Positions 57,074 to 64,000 of a DNA stretch of 64,000 nt are shown one piece after another. Below the pieces are notes generated by a model. That model was not told the origin of the DNA. It saw only the letters and a list, made by a program, of their open reading frames with translations, and did no database searches. Where the stretch lies: NCBI RefSeq assembly GCF_010894405.1, contig NZ_JAAIYA010000021.1, positions 124,001 through 188,000 of the forward strand, written 5' to 3'. This DNA comes from Pyxidicoccus caerfyrddinensis (GTDB lineage Bacteria; Myxococcota; Myxococcia; Myxococcales; Myxococcaceae). How positions within the stretch are numbered: the stretch's first letter is position 1; each line of letters opens with the position of its first letter. The translations under genes were made by a program, and so were the position numbers.

Positions 57074-59929
57074 ATGCCCTCAAGCGTCGAGTCATTGCCA
57101 TCACCTCGCACCCTGCTCACGCAGAGTGGGTGCCTCCTTGCCGCGCTGCTGGTGCTGCTCGTCGCGCCGCCGGCGCGGGCCGCCACCAACGCCGAGGCCG
57201 CGCAGCGGGCCATCAACTTCCTCAGCGCGGACGCCGCCAACTGGGCGACGCAGTTCGGGTGCACGTCGTGCCACCGCCACGGCGCGACGATGTTCGCGCT
57301 CTCGACGGCGCGCGCCAATGGCTATGACCTGGATGCGCTGACGTACAACCAGCGCACCAACCGGCAGAACCTGGAGGCCATCGCCGCGCGCATGCAGTCC
57401 GAGCAGCGCCTGGACGGCTCGTGGATTCACCAGGGCAACTGGTACCCCTACGCGAAGACGAGCTACTCCGCCTTCGGCCTCGCGGGCTACGACGCGAACG
57501 TGGGCACGCAGTACTCGGACGCGCTGGTGCGCGCCGCGGACTGGGCCGTGAGCACGCAGGCCGGTGGCCGCTGGAAGGAGGACTTTCCCTTCTACCCGGT
57601 GGGCTACGGCAACGTGGGCGCCACCGCGCGGCTGATGACGGCCATTGCGCAGGCGAAGCAGCGCGTGGACCCGGCGAAGGCCGCGCAGTACCAGGCCGCG
57701 CTGGACCAGGCCGCCGCCTACGTCATCGCGCACATGAATGATTTGACGGACGGCCCGGACAAGGACGGCCAGCGCTACACGCACCAGGTGGCGTGGGCCA
57801 TCGTCGGGCTGAAGGCCGCGGGGCCGGGGGCGAGCGGGCAGCACACCACGGCCATGAACACGCTGGCCGCGCGGCTGCTCGCCACGCGCGCGCTCGGGGA
57901 CGCGCCGGGCTGGGGCGGGCTGGCGGGCGAGGCCCCGGACGAGTACGCCACCAGCGTCACCCTGTACGCGCTGTGCGTCGCGGGCCGGAAGCCCGGCGCG
58001 GACGGGCGCATGGCCGGCGCCATCGACTGGCTCAAGTCGCGTCAGGCGTCCAACGGGAGCTGGGGCGCGGGCACGCGCTACCCGGACATCCCCACCACCT
58101 TCGCGGCCATGGGGCTGGCGTGCTTCGGGGACTTCAGCGTCGGCGTCTCCGTGGCCGGGGCCGCGCGCAAGCCGTTCGAGCATGACCTGCCGCGCGCGCA
58201 GAGCACCACGTACGTGCTCACGGTGCGCAACAATGGCTACAAGACGGACGCGTACACGCTGACGACGCAGGGCGGGCTGCCCGGGTGGACGGCGGCGCTG
58301 AGCAGGACGACGCTGGAGCTGGGCCCGGACGAGTCGGCCACCGTCACCCTCACCGTCACCGCGCCCGCGGGGCTGGCGGCGTCGCTGACGTCGGAGGTCA
58401 TGGTGGTGGCGTCGTCGGTGGGCGCGGCCAGTGTGAAGGGCTCGGCGCGGCTGACGACGTACACCACCCCGCCGCCGCCCACCGAGGGCGTGGCGACGAC
58501 GACGACGCTGCTGACGCCCGCGGACGGCACCCAGCTCACGGTGGCGCTGAACAACCCGCTGTCCGCGCGCGTGGTGGATGACCGCGGCTGGCAGGCGCAG
58601 GGCCCGGGCATGGGCGTCGTGACTTTCGTGGTGGCGGGCGTCACGGTGGGCGCGGACAACGACGCGGACGGGGATGGCGTCTATTCGATGGTGTGGCGGC
58701 CCACGACGGCGACGTGGGACGACCTGGGCCTCCAGGACGTGCGCGCGGTGTACTCGGGTGTGACGCTGCAGCCGGACCGGGACAACCGGCTGGGCAGCAC
58801 GGACTCGCGGCAGGTGGAGGTGCTGGCCTCGCCGTTCCCGAATCCCTCGGTGACGCTGTGCGGGCTGCCGAGCTTCACCGAGGAGACGTCCATCGACGTG
58901 TGCGGCTTCGCCACGACGCCGGCCTCGGGCGCGGGCATCGAGTCCGCCGCCTTCATCATCCACGGGCAGCGCTACCCCGTGGTGCCGGACGACAACGGTG
59001 GGCTGGTGACAGAGCACCTTCCGCTGACGGACGGGCCCAACTTCATCCAGCTGGTGGCCGTGGACACGTTCGGTGGCATCGCGAGCGGCGAGGCGATGGT
59101 GATGGTGGACAGCACCGCGCCGGAGCTGACCATCGTCTCGCCCACGGAGGGGCTGGGGCTGACGGGGTACAGCGTGGACGTGCGGGTGGCGGTGCAGGAC
59201 TGGTCGCCGGTGCGCGTGGAGACGAACTGGGTGAACGTCAGCGATGTTCCCGCGGGCGGCGGCACGGTGACGCACACGGTGTGGCTGGGCCCGGGGGAGA
59301 ACGTCATCCTGGTGCGGGCGACGGACTCTGTGGGCCACGTCACGGAGAAGGAAGTGAATGTCTGGGTGGATGCCCAGGCGCCGTTCGTGGGCACGGGGCT
59401 GCCGGACGGGTGGCTCGTGGGGCCGCAGCCGGGGGATTCGCTGTGGTACAGCATCGGCGTGTACGCGGCGTCCGCGACGGTGGTGGAGGTGTCGCCGGGC
59501 GGGACGTACACGCTGCCTCGCGGCGGTGGCGGCGTGAACGCGATGCTTCACCTGGTGCCGGGGGTGAATACGTTCACGATTGATGTGACGGGCGAGACGG
59601 GACTGAAGACGTCACTGACGCGCACCGTGCGCTACGACAACTCGCCTCCGGAGGCGGAGCTGTTGGTCCCTGTGCCGGGCGGGATGTACAGCGGCGCGGT
59701 GACGCTCACGGCGCGGGTGACGGACTCGCTGACTGGCGTGCGGAGCGTGGCGTACACGCGGGATGGCTCGGGCATCCGTGGAGCGGAGCTGCAACCGGAT
59801 GGCACGTGGACCGCCGAGCTGGATACGCGGGAGCTGGTGGACGGGGAGCACACGGTGGAGGTGTGGATGACGGATGACGCGGGGAACTTCGTCATCCGCT
59901 CGTTCCCGTTCTCCACGAGGAACCGGTAG
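57074..59929 (+). CDS. Secreted CxxCH / alpha-toroid / Ig-repeat protein, copy 2
   Basis: The 951-residue paralogue of the protein at 51343-54192 has the same plan: signal peptide (SGCLLAALLVLLVAPPARA), haem-type motif C63-T-S-C66-H67, and a helical domain with cyclase-type repeats (QRLDGSWIHQGNWYPYAKTSYSAFGL, RQASNGSWGAGTRYPDIPTTFAAMGL). Ig-like beta domains follow (DSTAPELTIVSPTEGLGL, YDNSPPEAELLVPVPGGMY) to SFPFSTRNR. Long stretches are identical or near-identical to copy 1 (for example AKQRVDPAKAAQYQAALD), showing a duplication. An additional CGLPSF...VCGF cysteine pair occurs only here. The start at 57074 places the signal peptide correctly but has a weak ribosome site. Confidence 0.82.
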   Translation: MPSSVESLPSPRTLLTQSGCLLAALLVLLVAPPARAATNAEAAQRAINFLSADAANWATQFGCTSCHRHGATMFALSTARANGYDLDALTYNQRTNRQNLEAIAARMQSEQRLDGSWIHQGNWYPYAKTSYSAFGLAGYDANVGTQYSDALVRAADWAVSTQAGGRWKEDFPFYPVGYGNVGATARLMTAIAQAKQRVDPAKAAQYQAALDQAAAYVIAHMNDLTDGPDKDGQRYTHQVAWAIVGLKAAGPGASGQHTTAMNTLAARLLATRALGDAPGWGGLAGEAPDEYATSVTLYALCVAGRKPGADGRMAGAIDWLKSRQASNGSWGAGTRYPDIPTTFAAMGLACFGDFSVGVSVAGAARKPFEHDLPRAQSTTYVLTVRNNGYKTDAYTLTTQGGLPGWTAALSRTTLELGPDESATVTLTVTAPAGLAASLTSEVMVVASSVGAASVKGSARLTTYTTPPPPTEGVATTTTLLTPADGTQLTVALNNPLSARVVDDRGWQAQGPGMGVVTFVVAGVTVGADNDADGDGVYSMVWRPTTATWDDLGLQDVRAVYSGVTLQPDRDNRLGSTDSRQVEVLASPFPNPSVTLCGLPSFTEETSIDVCGFATTPASGAGIESAAFIIHGQRYPVVPDDNGGLVTEHLPLTDGPNFIQLVAVDTFGGIASGEAMVMVDSTAPELTIVSPTEGLGLTGYSVDVRVAVQDWSPVRVETNWVNVSDVPAGGGTVTHTVWLGPGENVILVRATDSVGHVTEKEVNVWVDAQAPFVGTGLPDGWLVGPQPGDSLWYSIGVYAASATVVEVSPGGTYTLPRGGGGVNAMLHLVPGVNTFTIDVTGETGLKTSLTRTVRYDNSPPEAELLVPVPGGMYSGAVTLTARVTDSLTGVRSVAYTRDGSGIRGAELQPDGTWTAELDTRELVDGEHTVEVWMTDDAGNFVIRSFPFSTRNR

Positions 59930-59947
59930 TCACAGGAGCGCGGTGGG

Positions 59948-60514
59948 CTACACCGGTTCGAACTTCGTGCCGGTGATGCCCACGGCTTCCATCGCGTCCT
60001 TGAGGTCCTCGGAGACGATGAGGGCCACGTTCCAGCCCCATGGGCGGAAGATGTCGGCGTCGCCCACTTTCGTGGGGTCGATGCGCATGCCGGAGACGAC
60101 GTGATATCGGCCCACCTTTTCGGGCTGGCCGTCCTCGGGTTTCCAGTACCGCACTTCCTCGCAACGGGCGTCATCGATGCAGCGGATGGTCCGCAGCGTG
60201 TTGAGGATGAAGTAGGGCCCCTTGTGGCCTTCGACCTGCACCGGGATGAACTGGACGTCCTGGACGCGTTGGTGCTGGAAGAGGTCGACGACGCGCTCGT
60301 GGACCACGGGGATGGCGAAGGAGGCCAGGGTGAAGTCCAGCGTTACTCCGTCAGGCCTCACGGGGAATCGATTGGTTCCCGCAGACTCAATCCGCTGGCC
60401 CTTGCGAAACAGCCAGGGGTCGTCGAGTGCATTCCCTCCCTCATCCACGGGGCCTCTCAAATGCCACCGGTGACGGATCCGCATGTTGTCCGTCAAGTCG
60501 AAGTAGCTGGGCAT
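59948..60514 (-). CDS. Imm11-type (DUF1629) immunity protein, copy 2
   Basis: The 188-residue immunity protein is encoded 21 bases after the toxin at 60536-61840. It shares length and pattern with copy 1: RWHLRGPVDEGGN, LDFTLASFAIPVVHERVVDLF, DVQFIPVQVEGHKGPYFILNTLRTIRCIDDA, WKPEDGQPEKVGRYHV, ALIVSEDLKDAMEAVGITGTKFEPV. Identity to copy 1 by eye is roughly one-half, so cross-protection is unlikely. Confidence 0.82.
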   Translation of the reverse strand: MPSYFDLTDNMRIRHRWHLRGPVDEGGNALDDPWLFRKGQRIESAGTNRFPVRPDGVTLDFTLASFAIPVVHERVVDLFQHQRVQDVQFIPVQVEGHKGPYFILNTLRTIRCIDDARCEEVRYWKPEDGQPEKVGRYHVVSGMRIDPTKVGDADIFRPWGWNVALIVSEDLKDAMEAVGITGTKFEPV

Positions 60515-60535
60515 GGCGGAAGCTCTACATCCACT

Positions 60536-61840
60536 TCAAGGTTGAGTGACGAGTTGATGGAGTCGTGAACCTGGGGTGCAGACCTCGCCCTTGAGTCTCT
60601 TGAGCTCCTCCACGAACAGGGCCCTGCATCGAGATACTGTTCCGCAGTCTTGCAACACATCATCGAGCCGCTGGAAGACCTCCGCATGATACGCCTCGGG
60701 ATGCGGCCCTTGATGATTCCTGAGATAGGCAAGGTTCGCAGGGTCATCCAAGGTCATCCCCACCCTTTCGAAGAGTTCCTCGAACCGGGGCGTCCACGGT
60801 CCACCGCGAATCTCGGAGGTGTCGTTCTTGTTCGTGGCGAGGTGGTGCCACTGGTGGTCGTCCTTCTTCACCGAGCCGTCCGTGCACGCGCTGCCCGCTC
60901 CGCCCGACGCGGAGGCCGTCGCCGTGCCCACCGCCACGCCGCTGACCACCAGCGAGCCGTCCGCCACCATCTGCACCGTCGTCGCGCTCTGCCACGTCAA
61001 CCCTCCGGGCATCGCGTACCGCGACGGCGTGAGCAGCGACCACAGTCCGCCCTCGGGCACCTTCGGCAGTGCCTTGCCCACGCCGAAGCTGGCCACCAGC
61101 ACCACGGCCCGCAGCGCCGTGCCTCCCATGGCCCGTCCGAAGCGCTCGGCCACTGCTTCCAGCTCTTCCACCGTCCTTGCTGCTTCCGCGTCCTTGTAAA
61201 GCTGGTAGCAGGCCAACCCCAGGTTGCGCAGTTCCAGCAGCCCCACCGCAATCGCCAGCCTCACCGTCAGCGCCGCCGCGAAGGCCTTGGAGAACACCGG
61301 CTCTGGCAGCGCCCATGCCGCCAGGTACACGACGACTGACAACGTCACGCTGGCCAGGAAGACGGGGGAACGGAACAACTCCTCCGCCGCGTCCCGGATG
61401 CCGGGGCCCATGTACCGAGGGGAGCGCTGCAGCGCGAGGAAGAGGCGGCTGTGCTCCAGCGAGCCCGGCAGCGGCAACCGCGAGGGGCCGTACTTCGCGA
61501 GGAACTCCTGTCGGAGCCGCAGCTCCCACTCGGCGGGTGCGCCCTCACTCGCGAGCGCTCGCTGGAAGCGGGGCACAGGCGTGTGGCGCAAGGCCTGGTG
61601 GAAGCCGGCCAGCACCGCGCGGGCTTCTTCCGGGCTCAGTGTTTCCCACGCAGGTGCGGCCTCCAACGGAGTGAAGGACAGCCGCACGCGGTCGCCAGAC
61701 AGCCGCGTCGTCCGCACGACTTCGGGCCGGGACGGACTGCCTCCGTCATCCGCGTGCCCGTCCGGTGACGAAGCGCACGAGGCGAACACTATCGAGCAAC
61801 AGAGCAGGGCCATGCGCAACAGCGGGGAAGCTGTCCTCAT
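60536..61840 (-). CDS. SitA-like lipoprotein toxin with C-terminal AHH nuclease domain, copy 2
   Basis: The 434-residue toxin lipoprotein has lipobox Cys22 (LLCCSIVFASC). It shares with copy 1 the central hydrophobic segment (SVTLSVVVYLAAWALPEPVFSKAFAAALTVRLAI) and the C-terminal nuclease (HHLATNKN, RGGPWTPRFEELFERVGM, NHQGPHPEAYHAEVFQRL). The N-terminal thirds differ strongly, as expected where delivery or specificity diverges. Stop TGA is at 60536-60538. It is probably exchanged between kin cells and lethal without the paired immunity protein. Confidence 0.82.
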   Translation of the reverse strand: MRTASPLLRMALLCCSIVFASCASSPDGHADDGGSPSRPEVVRTTRLSGDRVRLSFTPLEAAPAWETLSPEEARAVLAGFHQALRHTPVPRFQRALASEGAPAEWELRLRQEFLAKYGPSRLPLPGSLEHSRLFLALQRSPRYMGPGIRDAAEELFRSPVFLASVTLSVVVYLAAWALPEPVFSKAFAAALTVRLAIAVGLLELRNLGLACYQLYKDAEAARTVEELEAVAERFGRAMGGTALRAVVLVASFGVGKALPKVPEGGLWSLLTPSRYAMPGGLTWQSATTVQMVADGSLVVSGVAVGTATASASGGAGSACTDGSVKKDDHQWHHLATNKNDTSEIRGGPWTPRFEELFERVGMTLDDPANLAYLRNHQGPHPEAYHAEVFQRLDDVLQDCGTVSRCRALFVEELKRLKGEVCTPGSRLHQLVTQP

Positions 61841-61951
61841 GCGCGGGCAGCTTGCACGACACGATGCCTGCGCGCACTTGGGCAGCGGACCTTCATGGCG
61901 TGGGCACAGCCGCTCCGGAATTTTCGAGCACCGCGAAGCGCCGCCGCGTCC

Positions 61952-62428
61952 CTACACAGCCTTCGCGAGCTGCCGCATCAGCTCCGCCTGCTCGGGGTAC
62001 AGCTCCACCAGGGACTCCGCGGACGGCATCTCCCAGTCCGCGAAGTCGAAGCCCGGCGCCACGGTGCAGCCCACCAGCGTGTACTCCCCACGAGGCACCG
62101 CCGCCTGCAAGACGCCCGCGTGCACCACCACCTGCGGCTGCTCGCCCTTCGTCACATCCCTCCCGAGCACCACCGTCTCCACCCGGCCACTCGCGCCCAC
62201 GAGGAGCAGCTCCAGTGGATGCCCGTCGTAGAAGTGCCACACCTCGTCCGAGGTCACCCGGTGCCATGCCGCGAACGAGCCTCTCGGCAGCAGGTAGTAG
62301 ATGGCCGTGCCCGCCGAGCGCACGCCTCGCGGTGTCTCCACCGCCAGCGCCGCGCGATAGGTCTCCTTGTAGAAACCACCCTCGGGATGCGGCACCAGCC
62401 CCAGCCTGCGCACGAGCTCATCGACCAT
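61952..62428 (-). CDS. Cupin-domain protein (DUF985 type)
   Basis: The 158-residue cupin shows the DUF985 pattern: LGLVPHPEGGFYKETYRA, TAIYYLLPRGSFAAWHRVTSDEVWHFYDGHPLELLLV with candidate metal-binding histidines, and YTLVGCTVAPGFDFADWEM. Related proteins bind or isomerise sugar-type substrates, but the specific role is unknown. It is a single gene between the toxin and the cytochrome P460-like gene. Confidence 0.88.
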   Translation of the reverse strand: MVDELVRRLGLVPHPEGGFYKETYRAALAVETPRGVRSAGTAIYYLLPRGSFAAWHRVTSDEVWHFYDGHPLELLLVGASGRVETVVLGRDVTKGEQPQVVVHAGVLQAAVPRGEYTLVGCTVAPGFDFADWEMPSAESLVELYPEQAELMRQLAKAV

Positions 62429-62455
62429 GGCCGCGCAGTGTATGCGCCCCGTGCC

Positions 62456-62944
62456 TCACTCCGGCAGCGGCGTGGCGACGTAGTCCCGGCCGCTGTCCTC
62501 ATGACAGCCATGGCACGTCGAGTGGCCCCGGCCGTAGTAGTTGTCGCCGTAGTCCGGCCCCAGGCCCTCGAAGAAGATCCACGTGTCCTTCCCGGCCCCC
62601 TCGGACACCTTCACGTCGAGCGCATGGCCTCGCAGCGTCTTCCCCTCCGAGTCGTACAGCTCCTTCACGGTGATGCTTCCCGGGGGGTGCGTGGCGTTGC
62701 CCGCGCGCATCGACTCCGCCAGCACGTCGTTGAAGAACACGCGGACCTTCGGGCCATGTGAGCGCACCGAGTCCCTCGGCGCGGACTCGGCGAGCCACGT
62801 CGTGTAGCGCCCGTCGCGCACGAAGGCGGTGATGCCCGCCTCCGACGTGTCCAGGTCCCCCACCACGCCTACGTGCTCATCGACAGAGGACGAGGGACCA
62901 CAGGCCGCGAGCAGCACGGTGACGGCAACGAACGACAGTCGCAT
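62456..62944 (-). CDS. Cytochrome P460-like lipoprotein
   Basis: The 162-residue lipoprotein has lipobox Cys15 (TVLLAACGPSS) and a C-terminal haem motif C144-H-G-C147-H148 in GHSTCHGCHEDSGRDYV. The middle part (PPGSITVKELYDSEGKTLRGHALDVKV, KDTWIFFEGLGPDYGDN) matches the P460/cytochrome c' beta fold. The cross-linking lysine of true P460 cannot be assigned by eye, so hydroxylamine oxidation is not claimed. It is probably periplasmic and attached to the outer membrane. GAGG lies eight bases before ATG 62944. Confidence 0.8.
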   Translation of the reverse strand: MRLSFVAVTVLLAACGPSSSVDEHVGVVGDLDTSEAGITAFVRDGRYTTWLAESAPRDSVRSHGPKVRVFFNDVLAESMRAGNATHPPGSITVKELYDSEGKTLRGHALDVKVSEGAGKDTWIFFEGLGPDYGDNYYGRGHSTCHGCHEDSGRDYVATPLPE

Positions 62945-63258
62945 GGAAGGGACCTCGTGACGGAGTACGGGCGCACGGCCCGCGATGGCGGCTGTCCCCG
63001 GTACGCCACGAGCACGACCCCGGTTACGGCGGAGCCGCTGGCCGTGCCCACAGCCACCCGCGCCGGTACGCACAGCGCTCGTGTCCGCGAGCCCGACCTC
63101 AGGGGCCGCGCATGACCATGCCCTCGCCCAATCGCAGGAAATCCCTGTCTCTTTCTCCGTGCTTGCGGGCCTCCAGCGGCCCGTCCGCGCTCCAACCTCG
63201 CGGGTCCCCGCGTGTCGCCCCTCCCTGTTAGGGTAGCGACCCAGGAGGTAGTCAGGGC
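62945..63258. other. Divergent intergenic region between P460-like and DUF2381 genes
   Basis: In these 314 bases the clearest signals are near the right end: TGTTAGGGT (63226-63234), a possible -10, and AGGAGGT (63243-63249), the ribosome site of the DUF2381 gene. No repeat or ORF stands out. Confidence 0.4.
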
Positions 63259-64000
63259 TTGCTCCAACCATTTCCTCGGGTCATGCTGGTGCTGACCACC
63301 TTGGCAGGTATGACGGCGGTCGCGGGAGATACCGGGGTGGAGCGGCAGATGCGTCAGCGGCACATCACCCTCTCCGCGGAGAACCCGGCGACGATGCACG
63401 GGTTGCATGTCGCCGCGGGCACCGCCACCGTGCTGCTGTTCGACTCGCCCGTACTCCCCGCCAGCCTGGAGCTGGGTGCGTCGCGCGAGCGCTTCGAGCG
63501 CATCGACATCACCGAGCGCGCCCTCATCCTCCTGCCCCGACTGGAGCTCGCGCCCCACGAGCGCATTCCCCTCACGGTGCGCTTCGCGGACGGGCACTTT
63601 CCCCACCGCGCAACCTTCGCCCTCACGACCGAGCCGGGAGAGGTGGACCTCCAGGTCCGCGTCTTCCGCACCGCGCTCGCTCCCGAAGCGCTCGTGGAGC
63701 AACTGGGCGCCGTGCAGGCCCGCTGCGAGGACTCGGGACGCTTCTCCAACCTGCTCTTCACCCGGGACCTGGGGAACGGCATCGTCGTGAAGCGGCTGAA
63801 CCCCCGTGTCGTCGTTGACGACGGCCCACCGCCCCTCAACGTCGTCGGCATGCGGGTCTTCGTCGCGCCGGGCCTCCTGGCCTTCGAGGTCATCCTCCTC
63901 CTCGCCGAAGGTCAGGCTCCCTGGCAGCCCGGAAGGATTGAGGTCCACAGCGAGACGACGGAGGAGCGGGTCCCGGTCCGGGCGGTGGACCTGGATGTCC
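63259..64000 (+). CDS. DUF2381-type exported protein (5' part)
   Basis: The frame is open from TTG 63259 (nine bases after AGGAGGT; ATG 63283 also possible) to the window edge, 247 codons. The signal peptide VMLVLTTLAGMTAVAG is followed by a beta-rich domain beginning ERQMRQRHITLSAENPATMHGLHVAAGTATVLLFDSPV. Later pieces such as VDLQVRVFRTALAPEALVEQL and VGMRVFVAPGLLAFEVILLL match the myxobacterial DUF2381 (TIGR02268) family as I remember it. Such genes often precede a Ser/Thr kinase gene, which here would lie beyond the window. Function is unknown; the gene is cut by the edge. Confidence 0.75.
   Translation, partial: MLQPFPRVMLVLTTLAGMTAVAGDTGVERQMRQRHITLSAENPATMHGLHVAAGTATVLLFDSPVLPASLELGASRERFERIDITERALILLPRLELAPHERIPLTVRFADGHFPHRATFALTTEPGEVDLQVRVFRTALAPEALVEQLGAVQARCEDSGRFSNLLFTRDLGNGIVVKRLNPRVVVDDGPPPLNVVGMRVFVAPGLLAFEVILLLAEGQAPWQPGRIEVHSETTEERVPVRAVDLDV

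Overview
The window is high-GC chromosomal DNA from a myxobacterium, most probably the Myxococcaceae (Myxococcus, Corallococcus or Pyxidicoccus type). Four things point there: an exopolysaccharide locus with the gene set and order of the Myxococcus xanthus eps cluster, lipoprotein toxin/immunity pairs of the SitAI type, a DUF2381-type protein, and an FHA-containing sigma-54 activator close to a Ser/Thr kinase. No rRNA, tRNA, CRISPR array or intact insertion sequence was seen.

Layout. 1-2897: molybdenum cofactor genes, moeA and a fused mobB-fdhD, bridged by a 29-codon ORF with ATGA overlaps at both ends. 3250-11708: first half of the eps locus: epsZ (initiating sugar transferase), wzx flippase, short Wza-like epsY, outer-membrane barrel epsX, a 58-residue membrane protein, receiver epsW, kinase-less Wzc-like epsV and glycosyltransferase epsU. 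11857-19456: inserted genes: M48 peptidase plus TPR protein, a secreted VWA protein with a TonB-receptor-like N-terminus, and an AbiE toxin-antitoxin operon behind two inverted-repeat operators. 19466-22423: glycosyltransferase epsH and wzy polymerase, divergent. 22431-30044: second insertion: mgtE, hybrid histidine kinase, patatin lipase and a probable secreted cell-wall or protease-like protein. 30208-35364: second half of eps: a P-loop-less BY-kinase-like protein, epsD, epsC, epsB (GH44) and epsA. Together the eps genes supply a Wzx/Wzy pathway: EpsZ starts the lipid-linked unit, EpsU/H/D/A extend it, EpsC acetylates, Wzx flips, Wzy polymerises, EpsV sets chain length, EpsY/EpsX export, and EpsB may trim.

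35378-45282 is accessory: a toxin/immunity pair, small enzymes and regulators, and what looks like a compact regulon. An FHA-type sigma-54 activator (41577-43223) lies between two small-protein genes. Each has a sigma-54 -24/-12 promoter preceded by repeats of CCGAC-NN-GTCGG at about 11- or 22-bp steps. I regard this as the most interesting undescribed system in the window.

45269-64000 holds a large Ser/Thr kinase-TPR protein, a DUF1152 protein, an ornithine cyclodeaminase/alanine dehydrogenase homologue, two ~950-residue secreted paralogues (CxxCH plus alpha-toroid plus Ig-like repeats) flanking a ClC channel, a second toxin/immunity pair, a cupin, a cytochrome P460-like lipoprotein and a truncated DUF2381 gene. 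All family assignments are by eye from the translated sequence, without database searches.
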